From contig CAYQMF010000059.1 in assembly GCA_964418595.1 (NCBI GenBank), positions 1-36,774 on the forward strand: 36,774 nt of DNA. Reading direction: 5' to 3'. Below are positions 23,388 to 31,034 of this stretch, piece by piece. Under the pieces are notes generated by a model. That model was not told where the DNA came from. It searched no databases and saw only the letters and a program-made list of their open reading frames with translations. The stretch's first letter is position 1, and each line of letters begins with the position of its first letter. The position numbers and the translations under genes were made by a program. Source of the stretch: CAYQMF01 sp964418595 (GTDB lineage Bacteria; Planctomycetota; UBA1135; UBA2386).

Positions 23388-26189
23388 GTGAACGGGCCGC
23401 TAACCCTCGCCGAGTCGATCTACTGCTCGCACCTTGCCGGCCGCACGGCGCTCGATGCCGAGATCGAGGAGTTGTGCCGGCGGCATCCCGACCTCGCTGT
23501 CGAGCTTCGTGCCTGCCACCTGCAGCACGAAGCGGCGCGCACGGCGCTGTCGCTGGCGCTCCCACGCTCCGCCGCCGACCGCTACGAGGTCGTCCGTGAG
23601 CTCGGGCGCGGCGGCATGGGCGTGGTCATGGAGGCGCGCGATGGCGTCCTGCGGCGCCACGTGGCGCTGAAGGTGCAGCGCGACCTGCCGGAGGCAGGCG
23701 GGCTGCTTGGACTGGTGCTGCGGGAGCGGGCGCGCACCCGGATGATCAGCGAAGCACAGATCCTCGCGCAGCTGCACCATCCTGGGATGGTGCCGGTTCA
23801 CGACATCGGCACCGATGGCGACGGGCGATCCTTCTTCACCATGCTCCTGGTGAAGGGCCGGCACTTCGGTAAGGTCATCGAAGACGTGCATCGCCGCGAC
23901 GCGAAGTGGTCGCTGGCACGCGCGGTCGGAGTCTTGCAGCGCGCCTGCGCGACCATCGCCTTCGCACACGCCCGGGGCGTGGTGCACCGCGACCTCAAGC
24001 CCGAGAACATCATGGTCGGGGAGGAAGGGCAGGTGTTCGTCCTGGACTGGGGTCTGGCGGCCGAGCCGGGGGAGCGCCACGCGGTTTCGACAGAGCGGCA
24101 GGACCTGCGCGCCCGGGTTCCCGACTCTCCGGTGCTGACCGCGGCCGGCGAAGTCGTGGGTACGCCTGCCTACATGGCGCCGGAGCAGGCCGGCGGCGCG
24201 ACGGCGACGGATCCGCGGGTCGACGTGTACGGCGCGGGCGCGATTCTCTATCACCTGCTGGTTGGCGCGCGGCCCTACGCCGAAGTCGGCGACCTCGATC
24301 CGCTGGCGTTGGTCCATCGAGTGCGCGCCGTGCCGCCGCGGTCGCTGCACGCCGCGGCGCGACGGATGCCGGTAGAGCTGGTGGCGATCGCGAGACGCGC
24401 GATGTCGCGCGATGTCGATCAGCGCTACCCCGACATGGCCGCGATGGCCGCGGATCTGCAATCGTTCCTCGAACTCCGGACGGTCGCGGCGTGGGCCACC
24501 GGTCCCTGGTCCGAGTTGCGCGCGTGGCTGCGGCGCAATGCGCTCGCCGCGGGCGTGCTCGCCGCATCCGTGCTCATCGCTGGCGCCGCGCTGGCGTGGA
24601 TCGCGTGCATGCAGACCGCAGCGGCGGCGGACGTGCGACGCGCCAACGAACAGCAGGCGGCGGCGACGTTCGTGGCACGCAGCGCAGCGCGGGAAGCCGA
24701 AAACCGCGCGTCGGAGGTGCTCTTGCCTGCCGACGAGAAACGGCTCGCGGATCTGCTGATGCGCAACCAGGATGTGGGTCCCGCCGATCCCGACCACGCG
24801 GCAGCGATCGCCGCGTGGTTGGAAGATGCCGACACGCTGCTCGCGCGCAGGCCACGTCACGCCGCGGCGCTGGCATCGGTCCGGGACCGGGCACGAGATC
24901 CGGATCGGGCACGACGAGAAGAGGCGCGGCGGGCGGCGGTCAGCGACGAACTCGGCGTGGCGCGGAATGCGCTGGAACGGGCCTTCGCCAGCCTGCAACA
25001 GATGCCCGGCGATCGGGCGCGCCAGGCGGCAGTCGTCGCTGCCGCGGAAGCCGTGGAAGCTCTCCGTGGGCAGGTCGGCACTGGCACCGGGTGGGAGTTC
25101 GGCATTCCGGCGGACCAGTGGCAGCACGACGCCCTCGTGCGGCTCACCGCCGGACTCGATGCCCTCGCCGCCCTCGCGGGTCGCGAACGGCTACGCCTGC
25201 GGCACGCTGCGACCGTGTTCGCCCGCTCGCTCGGGGACGAGGCCCCGCGCCGCGACTGGCACGCCGCGATCGATGCAATCGCTGGCCCAGGCAAGCACCA
25301 GACCTACCGCGGCCTGCGCATCGAGCCCCAGCTCGGCCTCGTTCCCATCGGCTTCGATCCGCGCAGCGGCCTTGCCGAATTCGCTCATCTCGAGAGTGGC
25401 GAGGTACCCACGCGTGACGCCGCGGGTCGGCTGCGGATCGGCGAGGAACACGGCCTCGTGTTCGTGCTCGTGCCAGGCGGCGACTTCGCCATGGGATCGC
25501 AGTCGCAGGACCCCGGCGGTGCCAACTTCGACCCCTCGTGCGACGCGGCCGCCGAGTCACCGGTGCATCGCGTGTCGATCACCTCCTTCTTCCTGTCCAA
25601 GTTCGAGATGACCCAGGCGCAGTTGCTTCGCGTGGCGGGTGCGAATCCGTCCTACTTCGCGCCGAGCCGCAACCACGAGGTTGCTCAACCTGTTTCGTTG
25701 CTCCATCCGGTGGGCATGCTGAGCGGCCGGGAGGCCGAATCCGCGATGCACCGGCTCGGACTCCGGCTGCCCGCGGACGAGGAGTGGGAGTACGGGGCCC
25801 GCGCCGGATCCAGCACGGTGTTCGCCACCGGCGATGCTCAGGAGAGCCTGTTCGGGTATGCCAACGTTGCGGACGCGGCGTTCCGGCGCGCCGGACCGAT
25901 GAAGGCCGACGCATACGCCGAGTTCGACGACGGCTGGTCCGGGACGGCGCCGGTGGGAAGCTTCGCACCGAACGCCTTCGGCCTGCACGACGTGCACGGC
26001 AACGCGACGGAGTACGCCCGTGCCCGGGACCCGGAGAACTGGTGCGTGCTCCGCGGCGGTGGCGCCTTCTATCCACCGGGACATGCGCGGGCGGCCTGCC
26101 GTCTCGGCTTCGGCCCCGGGTTCCGGTGGGCCACGTACGGTGTCCGGCCGGCGCGTTCCATCGAAGGAGGCGTGCGTGCGGCCCGCTGA
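23388..26189 (+). CDS. Transmembrane Ser/Thr kinase fused to FGE-sulfatase (C-type-lectin-fold) domain
   Basis: A 933-residue protein. The N-terminal 60 residues are helical. The Hanks kinase follows (about 63-350): Gly loop GRGGMGVVM at 73, Lys95, HRDLKPENI with Asp202, DWG (Asp220, Trp in place of Phe, common in planctomycete kinases) and GTPAYMAPEQ. A membrane helix spans about 384-408. A helical and coiled segment, then a TYRGLRIEPQLGLVPIG linker, leads to an FGE/SUMF1-type domain (about 690-933) with VPGGDFAMGS, LRLPADEEWEYGARAG, FGLHDVHGNATEY and YGVRPAR. The copper-binding Cys pair of true FGEs is absent (RGGGAFYPPGHARAAC), so this is probably an extracytoplasmic binding or sensor domain, not a sulfatase-activating enzyme. 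GTG 23367 is the alternative start. Its last 14 bp overlap the next gene. Confidence 0.87.
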   Translation: MNGPLTLAESIYCSHLAGRTALDAEIEELCRRHPDLAVELRACHLQHEAARTALSLALPRSAADRYEVVRELGRGGMGVVMEARDGVLRRHVALKVQRDLPEAGGLLGLVLRERARTRMISEAQILAQLHHPGMVPVHDIGTDGDGRSFFTMLLVKGRHFGKVIEDVHRRDAKWSLARAVGVLQRACATIAFAHARGVVHRDLKPENIMVGEEGQVFVLDWGLAAEPGERHAVSTERQDLRARVPDSPVLTAAGEVVGTPAYMAPEQAGGATATDPRVDVYGAGAILYHLLVGARPYAEVGDLDPLALVHRVRAVPPRSLHAAARRMPVELVAIARRAMSRDVDQRYPDMAAMAADLQSFLELRTVAAWATGPWSELRAWLRRNALAAGVLAASVLIAGAALAWIACMQTAAAADVRRANEQQAAATFVARSAAREAENRASEVLLPADEKRLADLLMRNQDVGPADPDHAAAIAAWLEDADTLLARRPRHAAALASVRDRARDPDRARREEARRAAVSDELGVARNALERAFASLQQMPGDRARQAAVVAAAEAVEALRGQVGTGTGWEFGIPADQWQHDALVRLTAGLDALAALAGRERLRLRHAATVFARSLGDEAPRRDWHAAIDAIAGPGKHQTYRGLRIEPQLGLVPIGFDPRSGLAEFAHLESGEVPTRDAAGRLRIGEEHGLVFVLVPGGDFAMGSQSQDPGGANFDPSCDAAAESPVHRVSITSFFLSKFEMTQAQLLRVAGANPSYFAPSRNHEVAQPVSLLHPVGMLSGREAESAMHRLGLRLPADEEWEYGARAGSSTVFATGDAQESLFGYANVADAAFRRAGPMKADAYAEFDDGWSGTAPVGSFAPNAFGLHDVHGNATEYARARDPENWCVLRGGGAFYPPGHARAACRLGFGPGFRWATYGVRPARSIEGGVRAAR
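26166..26170 (+). promoter_or_regulatory. Strong Shine-Dalgarno GGAGG inside the 3' end of the kinase-FGE gene
   Basis: AAGGAGG ending at 26170 lies 5 nt before the GTG at 26176, an ideal spacing. Clear Shine-Dalgarno sequences are rare in this window. This one decides the start of the pseudokinase gene. Confidence 0.8.
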
Positions 26190-28389
26190 AGGACATGCCC
26201 CGCCGCGCCGGCTCGCCGGCCGCTACGAGCTGCGGGGAGCCGTCGGGCGCGCCGGCCCTGCGGCGATTACAGCGTTCGATCACGCCCTGCGGCGGGAGGT
26301 GGTGGTGCGGCTGGCGAGCGATCGAGGTGCGATCGACGACGGACAGCGTCCGCTGCGGCGGTACGCGGACGCTCTGGTTCGACTGGAGCATCCTGGCGCC
26401 GTGACCTGTCACGATCGCGGGGAGGATGCGGACCTCGGCGCGTGGGTAGCGGTGGCGACCTTGCAAGGGTCGCCCCTGCGCGAACTGCTGCGCAGGCGCG
26501 ATCTGACGGTGCTACGGGCCGCGGAGCTGGTGCTGCGCGTCGCGGAGGTGGTTGCGCACGCGCACCAGCGAGGAGTCGCGCACGGCCGGCTGGACGTGGA
26601 TGCGGTGTGCGTCGGAGATGGCGGCGATGTGGTCGTCGACGGCTGGGGTGGGGGCGAACTCACGGCGGGCGACGTGCCGCCCGGTGCGGTCGACGTGGAC
26701 CTGCAGGGACTCGCCGACCTGACGCGGGCATGCCTGGACGGAGTCGCGGCCGGACGCCCGTCCCGAGCCCGCGCGGAGCTGACTGCGATTGCCACCGTCG
26801 CGTCGAGCCCCGGTGGCTACGCGGATGTCGGGGCCTTCGTGGAGGATCTGCGCGCGCTCGTCGACGGGCACGTCGTGCGCGCGCACGCGCGAGGCGCCTT
26901 CGCCGAGATCTGCAAGTGGGTCGGACGCCACCGCCTGCTGGCCGCGAGCATCGCGCTGCTCGCGTTCACCGCGCTCGCCGCTGCGCTCGCCGCGATCGTG
27001 GCGCGCGCACAGGCACTGACCCGGCTGGCGACGGCGAATGCGGCCCTTGCCGCCGCGGAGACGGAGGCTCTGCTGGCAGCGGAGGCGGCGGGCCGTGCGA
27101 CCGACGCCGCGCTCGGCCTCGGCGACGAGACCGCGTTGCATCGGCTGCTGTCGGCAGCCGAGGTGCTGTGGCCGGCCGTCACCCAGGACCTCGCCGCGTA
27201 CGATTGTTGGCTGGAGCGTGCGCGCCCGCTGACGGCCGCCCGGGGCATCCACGCGGGGCGGCTGGCAGAGGTCGAGCGCTCCCTGGCCGATCCCGGCCGC
27301 GACGCGGCGCCGCTGCCGGTCGCGCAGGCGCGCGCCTGGTTGCGGGACGTGCTTGCGGAACTGATCGCCGAGCTGGATCGGTTCGCGGATCCGACGTGCG
27401 GCGAACTGGCCCAGGTCCAGCGGCGGCGCGAGCAGGCCGCAGCTCTCGTCGAGCGCAGCGTCGCCGGTCCGACCGCCGCGCGTGCCTGGATGGACGTGCA
27501 GCGCGAACTCGAGACGACAGTAGCCTACCGCGGCTGGCAGGGTCCGTCGCTCCAACCCCAAGTCGGCTTGATGCCGCTCGGCACCGATCCGACGAGCGGG
27601 TTGTTCGAGTTCGCGCACTTGCCGACCGGGGTGGCGCCGGAGCGCAATCCCGAGTCAGGTGCCCTCGTGTTGCGACCGGAGTGCGGAGCAGTGCTCGTTC
27701 TGCTGCCTGGTGGCGTCTTCACGATGGGTGCGCAGGCCGGGGATGCGCGGGCGGCCAACTGGTCGGCCGATGCGATGGCAAAGGAACAGCCGGTCCACGA
27801 GGTCGTGGTGGCACCGTTCTTCTGCGCCAAGCACGAACTGACGCGGGCACAGTGGGCACGACTCTGCTCCGCCGAGGATCCGGCGGACCCCCTGATGCCC
27901 GCCGCCGGTATGTCGTGGAGCGACTGCGACCGCGTCCTGCCGCGCGGCGGGTTGCGGTTGCCGACCGAGGCGCAGTGGGAGTACGCGGCACGCGGTGGCA
28001 CTAACACGCCGTGGTGGACCGGTCCGCAATCGGACTCGCTGCGAGGCGCCGAGAACATCCGCGACCTGTCGCACGCCAAGAACGGGCATCCGTGGTACGA
28101 CGGGTGGCCCGGTGCGGCGCCGGTGGACGCTTTCCGGCCAAGCCCGTTCGGTCTGCACCATGTGCTCGGCAACGTGAGCGAATGGTGCCGGGACTGTGCG
28201 AGCCCGTACTTCATGCCGGTGCGCTGCGGTGATGGCGAGCGTCTTCCCGGTGCCGAGGAACGCCGCGTAGCGCGAGGTGGCAACGCCTCGCAGATGGCAG
28301 CGGACTCGCGCGCGTCCGCGCGCAAGAGTCCTCCGGCGACCTGGGCGCACGCGGGTTACGGGGTCCGGCCCGTGCGGTCGTTGCGCTGA
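26176..28389 (+). CDS. Transmembrane pseudokinase fused to FGE-sulfatase (C-type-lectin-fold) domain
   Basis: A 737-residue paralogue-like partner of the preceding gene. It keeps the layout of kinase fold (about 15-225), membrane helix (about 254-278, IALLAFTALAAALAAIVA), helical segment, the linker Q.GLMPLGTDP.SGLFEFAHL, and an FGE domain (about 505-737: LPGGVFTMGAQ, LRLPTEAQWEYAARGG, FGLHHVLGNVSEW, YGVRPVR). The kinase part is degenerate. The Gly loop is GRAGPAAI, the catalytic Lys is Arg45 (VVVRLAS), HRDLK has become HGRLD (136-140), DFG is replaced by DGWG (155-158), and the activation segment with GTP.YMAPEQ is deleted. It is therefore very unlikely to phosphorylate. The FGE domain also lacks the Cys pair. 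GTG 26176 is supported by AAGGAGG five bases upstream and overlaps the active kinase gene by 14 bp, indicating stoichiometric co-expression and perhaps a heteromeric receptor. Confidence 0.87.
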   Translation: MRPAEGHAPPRRLAGRYELRGAVGRAGPAAITAFDHALRREVVVRLASDRGAIDDGQRPLRRYADALVRLEHPGAVTCHDRGEDADLGAWVAVATLQGSPLRELLRRRDLTVLRAAELVLRVAEVVAHAHQRGVAHGRLDVDAVCVGDGGDVVVDGWGGGELTAGDVPPGAVDVDLQGLADLTRACLDGVAAGRPSRARAELTAIATVASSPGGYADVGAFVEDLRALVDGHVVRAHARGAFAEICKWVGRHRLLAASIALLAFTALAAALAAIVARAQALTRLATANAALAAAETEALLAAEAAGRATDAALGLGDETALHRLLSAAEVLWPAVTQDLAAYDCWLERARPLTAARGIHAGRLAEVERSLADPGRDAAPLPVAQARAWLRDVLAELIAELDRFADPTCGELAQVQRRREQAAALVERSVAGPTAARAWMDVQRELETTVAYRGWQGPSLQPQVGLMPLGTDPTSGLFEFAHLPTGVAPERNPESGALVLRPECGAVLVLLPGGVFTMGAQAGDARAANWSADAMAKEQPVHEVVVAPFFCAKHELTRAQWARLCSAEDPADPLMPAAGMSWSDCDRVLPRGGLRLPTEAQWEYAARGGTNTPWWTGPQSDSLRGAENIRDLSHAKNGHPWYDGWPGAAPVDAFRPSPFGLHHVLGNVSEWCRDCASPYFMPVRCGDGERLPGAEERRVARGGNASQMAADSRASARKSPPATWAHAGYGVRPVRSLR

Positions 28390-28988
28390 TCCGTTTCCAT
28401 GGTCCGCGCCTGCAGCAGGGCGCCGAGCCGGATCAACGCGCGCGTGTGCAGGAGCTGCACCGCGTTCTCGGAACGTTGCATCTGGCCGGCGATCTCGAGG
28501 AACGACATCTTTTCGAAGTCGCGCAACTCGATCACGAGCTGCTGGTCGGCGGGCAGACCCTCCAGCGCGCCCATCACTCTCTCGGCCTGCTCCTGACCCC
28601 CACTCATGACCGATGGTTCGAAAGCGCGTGGATCGACGACCGAGCCGTCCACGCTGCCACGCGCGAAGTCGGCAAAGCGCTCCTCGCGCCGCTTGCGCAC
28701 CACGTCGCGGATGTTGTTGCGCGCTACCTGCACTGCCCAGCGCAGGAATGAGCGTTCGTCGCGGATCTCGATGGTGGTCAGGTTGGCGACGATGTCCAGC
28801 ATCACGTTCTGCAGGAAGTCCTGCGACTCCGCCGCGCGCCGCGCTTCCTGCCCCATCATCAGCCTGATCCGGTGGAGCAGCCTGGGCCGGTAGCGCATCA
28901 CCAACGCCGTGAGGCTTCCGGTGTCGCCCTGCTGTGCGTTGCGGAGCAACTCGACAGTCTCCGCGAAGGTCTGCGGCCGTTCCTGCAT
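28356..28988 (-). CDS. ECF-type RNA polymerase sigma factor
   Basis: A 210-residue sigma factor. Region 2 covers about residues 15-100 (ALVMRYRPRLLHRIRLMM, DFLQNVMLDI, RSFLRWAVQVARNNIRDVVRKRREER). An acidic and Gly/Ser-rich linker follows, then region 4 (about 140-190, LPADQQLVIELRDFEKMSFLEIAGQM with SENAVQLLHTRALIRL). It resembles the planctomycete-expanded ECF groups. ATG 28988 is the first start. The 3' end overlaps the pseudokinase-FGE gene tail-to-tail by 34 bp (28356-28389). The gene lies 55 bp downstream of the ELWxxDGT gene on the same strand and may share its transcript. No anti-sigma factor is adjacent; the neighbouring kinases are candidate regulators (inference). Confidence 0.88.
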   Translation of the reverse strand: MQERPQTFAETVELLRNAQQGDTGSLTALVMRYRPRLLHRIRLMMGQEARRAAESQDFLQNVMLDIVANLTTIEIRDERSFLRWAVQVARNNIRDVVRKRREERFADFARGSVDGSVVDPRAFEPSVMSGGQEQAERVMGALEGLPADQQLVIELRDFEKMSFLEIAGQMQRSENAVQLLHTRALIRLGALLQARTMETDQRNDRTGRTP

Positions 28989-29043
28989 GCGGTCTCAGCT
29001 CCGCTCCGGCACCCGGCGTCGAGAAGCCCCGAAGGACATCGCA

Positions 29044-30846
29044 CTAGCCTCCCACGACCACCTGGACCCCGTTGCTCAGGCTGAGCTGCCCGAGGAACGT
29101 CCCGCCCGGATCGAGCACGGCCCACTGCGACACGAAGTCGGCGCCGACCAACGACGCCTGGTTGGGGACGGGCATGGCGACCATGCCGGAACCGGCGCCA
29201 TCGGTGGTCGACGGGAAGGTCATGAGCACGCCGGGCACGTAGAGCGTGCAGCCGCCGCCAACCGGCAGGTTGCCGCGCACGCCGTCGAGGGCGAGCACGC
29301 CGGCCGAGTTCGGGAGTGCCGCGGACACGCGCAGCGCGAAGCCCGCGTTGCCGAGCACGGGCAGGCCGACGGCATTGTTCACGGGCACCACCGCGCCGGT
29401 CCCCGGGCAGCCCGCGCCGAAGGCCTCCGCGAGCGCACCGCTGATCCGGCGCAGGCGCGCGGCCCACAGCTCGATGCCGGTTGTGCCGTCGGTGGCCGTG
29501 AAGAACACACGTCCGCCGACTCGGACGAAGTTGGCGGGATTGGAGCCCATCGCGCCGGGATGGATGTCGGCCACCATCACCGTGCCGTTGACGCTGCCGT
29601 CGCTGACCCATGGCTCCGCGCCGGCCGCGCCGTCGGTGCCGGCGAACAGGATGCGCGTGTTGTGCGCCGCGGGGTAGAGGAGGTCGGCGGTGGCACGGGT
29701 CAGCGAGAGCGGGATGCCGCTGCCGCTGCCTGGGTTGATGTCGCGCACCATGGCCGTGGTGGCCGAGGTCCACGGTGGCGAGCACTGCCACGGCTCGAGG
29801 CCGTTGCTGCCGTCGTTGGCGGTGAAGAACAACTGCAGCTCGTGCGCGGTGAGGCTGCCCGGAGTCGAGGTCGAGGCCCCGGGATTGATGTCCGCCACGA
29901 GGACCGTGCCCGCGGTCGAGCCATCGCTCTTCCACAGCTCGATGCCGTGCACGCCGTCGTTGGCGGTGAAACACAGCGTCGGCCCGACGAAGGTGAGGTT
30001 GGTCGGGCTCGAACTCGCCGTCCCCGGGTTGATGTCGGCCACCATCGTGGTCGTCGCGCTCGTGCCGTTCGACAGCCAAAGCTCGATGCCGTTGCTGCCG
30101 TCGGTGGCGCGGAAGTAGAGGGTGAGGCCGAGCGCGCACAGCTCGCCGGGGCTCGAACTCGCCGAGCCGGGGTTGATGTCGGCCACCATCACCGCGGTGC
30201 CCGGCACCGGCGGCACCGCTTGCCACAACTCGAAGCCGTTGCTGCCGTCATTGGCCGAGAAGTACAGGAAGGGCCCGACGAGCAGGAGATTGGCGGGGTT
30301 GGAACTGCCCGTGCCCTGGTTGATGTCGGCGAACAGGACCGAACCGGCGGCGGTCCCGTCGGACAGCCACAGCTCGCGACCCGCGGCGCTGCCGTCGGTG
30401 GCGGCGAAGACGATCCGCGCGCCGATCGCCGTGAGCGAAGTCGGGCTCGAGCTGCCGCTGCCGGCGTTGATGTCGGCCACCAGCGTGGTGCCCGCACTGG
30501 TGCCATCGGTCTTCCACAGCTCGATGCCGCGGCTGCCGTCGGTGGCGGTGAAGTAGAGCGCGCTGCCGACCACGAGGAAGTTGGCCGGGTTGGAACTCGC
30601 CGCGCCGGGATTGATGTCGGCTACGAGGACGGTGCCGCCGGGCGTGCCGTCGGACTTCCACAGCTCGCTGCCGTTGCCGCCGTCGGTGGCCCGGAAGAAC
30701 AGCGTGTTCCCCCACGCGGTGAGTGAGGTCGGACTCGAGTTGCCGGCGCCGGGCAGGATGTCGAGTAGGAGGTTCTGGGCGACAGCGCTCGATGCGCCGA
30801 GCACGGGCAGCAGGAGGCCAGCGAGAACGCGGAGGGGCGAGTGCAT
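29044..30846 (-). CDS. Secreted ELWxxDGT-repeat protein with shared C-terminal domain
   Basis: A 600-residue exported protein. The signal peptide ends AVA-Q24. Residues about 25-465 hold roughly nine repeats of about 47 residues with the ELWxxDGT signature (ELWKSDGTPGGT, ELWKTDGTSAGT, ELWLSDGTAAGS, ELWLSNGTSATT, ELWKSDGSTAGT, and degenerate ELWQA, EPWQC and EPWVSDGS). Each is followed by VADINPG and a strand ending LYF.A.DG. The family is a beta-propeller-like repeat of unknown function in secreted bacterial proteins. The last 128 residues or so (FGAGCPGTGAVVP onward, with a central GC and a final LSNGVQV) match the tails of the proteins at 684 and 7839. ATG 30846 is chosen because the signal peptide starts there; a GTG at 30855 is in frame upstream. 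Confidence 0.87.
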   Translation of the reverse strand: MHSPLRVLAGLLLPVLGASSAVAQNLLLDILPGAGNSSPTSLTAWGNTLFFRATDGGNGSELWKSDGTPGGTVLVADINPGAASSNPANFLVVGSALYFTATDGSRGIELWKTDGTSAGTTLVADINAGSGSSSPTSLTAIGARIVFAATDGSAAGRELWLSDGTAAGSVLFADINQGTGSSNPANLLLVGPFLYFSANDGSNGFELWQAVPPVPGTAVMVADINPGSASSSPGELCALGLTLYFRATDGSNGIELWLSNGTSATTTMVADINPGTASSSPTNLTFVGPTLCFTANDGVHGIELWKSDGSTAGTVLVADINPGASTSTPGSLTAHELQLFFTANDGSNGLEPWQCSPPWTSATTAMVRDINPGSGSGIPLSLTRATADLLYPAAHNTRILFAGTDGAAGAEPWVSDGSVNGTVMVADIHPGAMGSNPANFVRVGGRVFFTATDGTTGIELWAARLRRISGALAEAFGAGCPGTGAVVPVNNAVGLPVLGNAGFALRVSAALPNSAGVLALDGVRGNLPVGGGCTLYVPGVLMTFPSTTDGAGSGMVAMPVPNQASLVGADFVSQWAVLDPGGTFLGQLSLSNGVQVVVGG

Positions 30847-30906
30847 GACGATCACCGAGACGGGGGCAGGGCGCGGGAGCGGCCGATGGTGCCGGGACCG
30901 ACGGAG

Positions 30907-30912
30907 AGCCTA
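30907..30912 (-). promoter_or_regulatory. Candidate -10 element TAGGCT (minus strand)
   Basis: Minus-strand TAGGCT lies in the 188-bp gap upstream of the ELWxxDGT gene and ends 60 nt before its ATG. It is the same hexamer as that before the esterase gene. It suggests that this gene has its own promoter and is not read only from the DUF1549/DUF1501 operon. Nothing else recognisable was seen in 30847-31034. Confidence 0.4.
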
Positions 30913-31034
30913 GCGCCAGCAGGGTCGCGGCGGGGGGAAAGCCGCCGTCGCGGTGCGTCCGGCGTGGCCCCGCGGCGTGCCGAGGGACCCGCCGGCTTCG
31001 AGCAACCGATCCCGGTGGACCGAGAGCGTCGCCG

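Noticed and set aside
25455..28389. FGE/C-type-lectin fold as a diversity-generating retroelement target
   Set aside because: No reverse transcriptase, no template repeat and no near-duplicate region with adenine-biased changes is seen in the window; the two FGE domains differ throughout.
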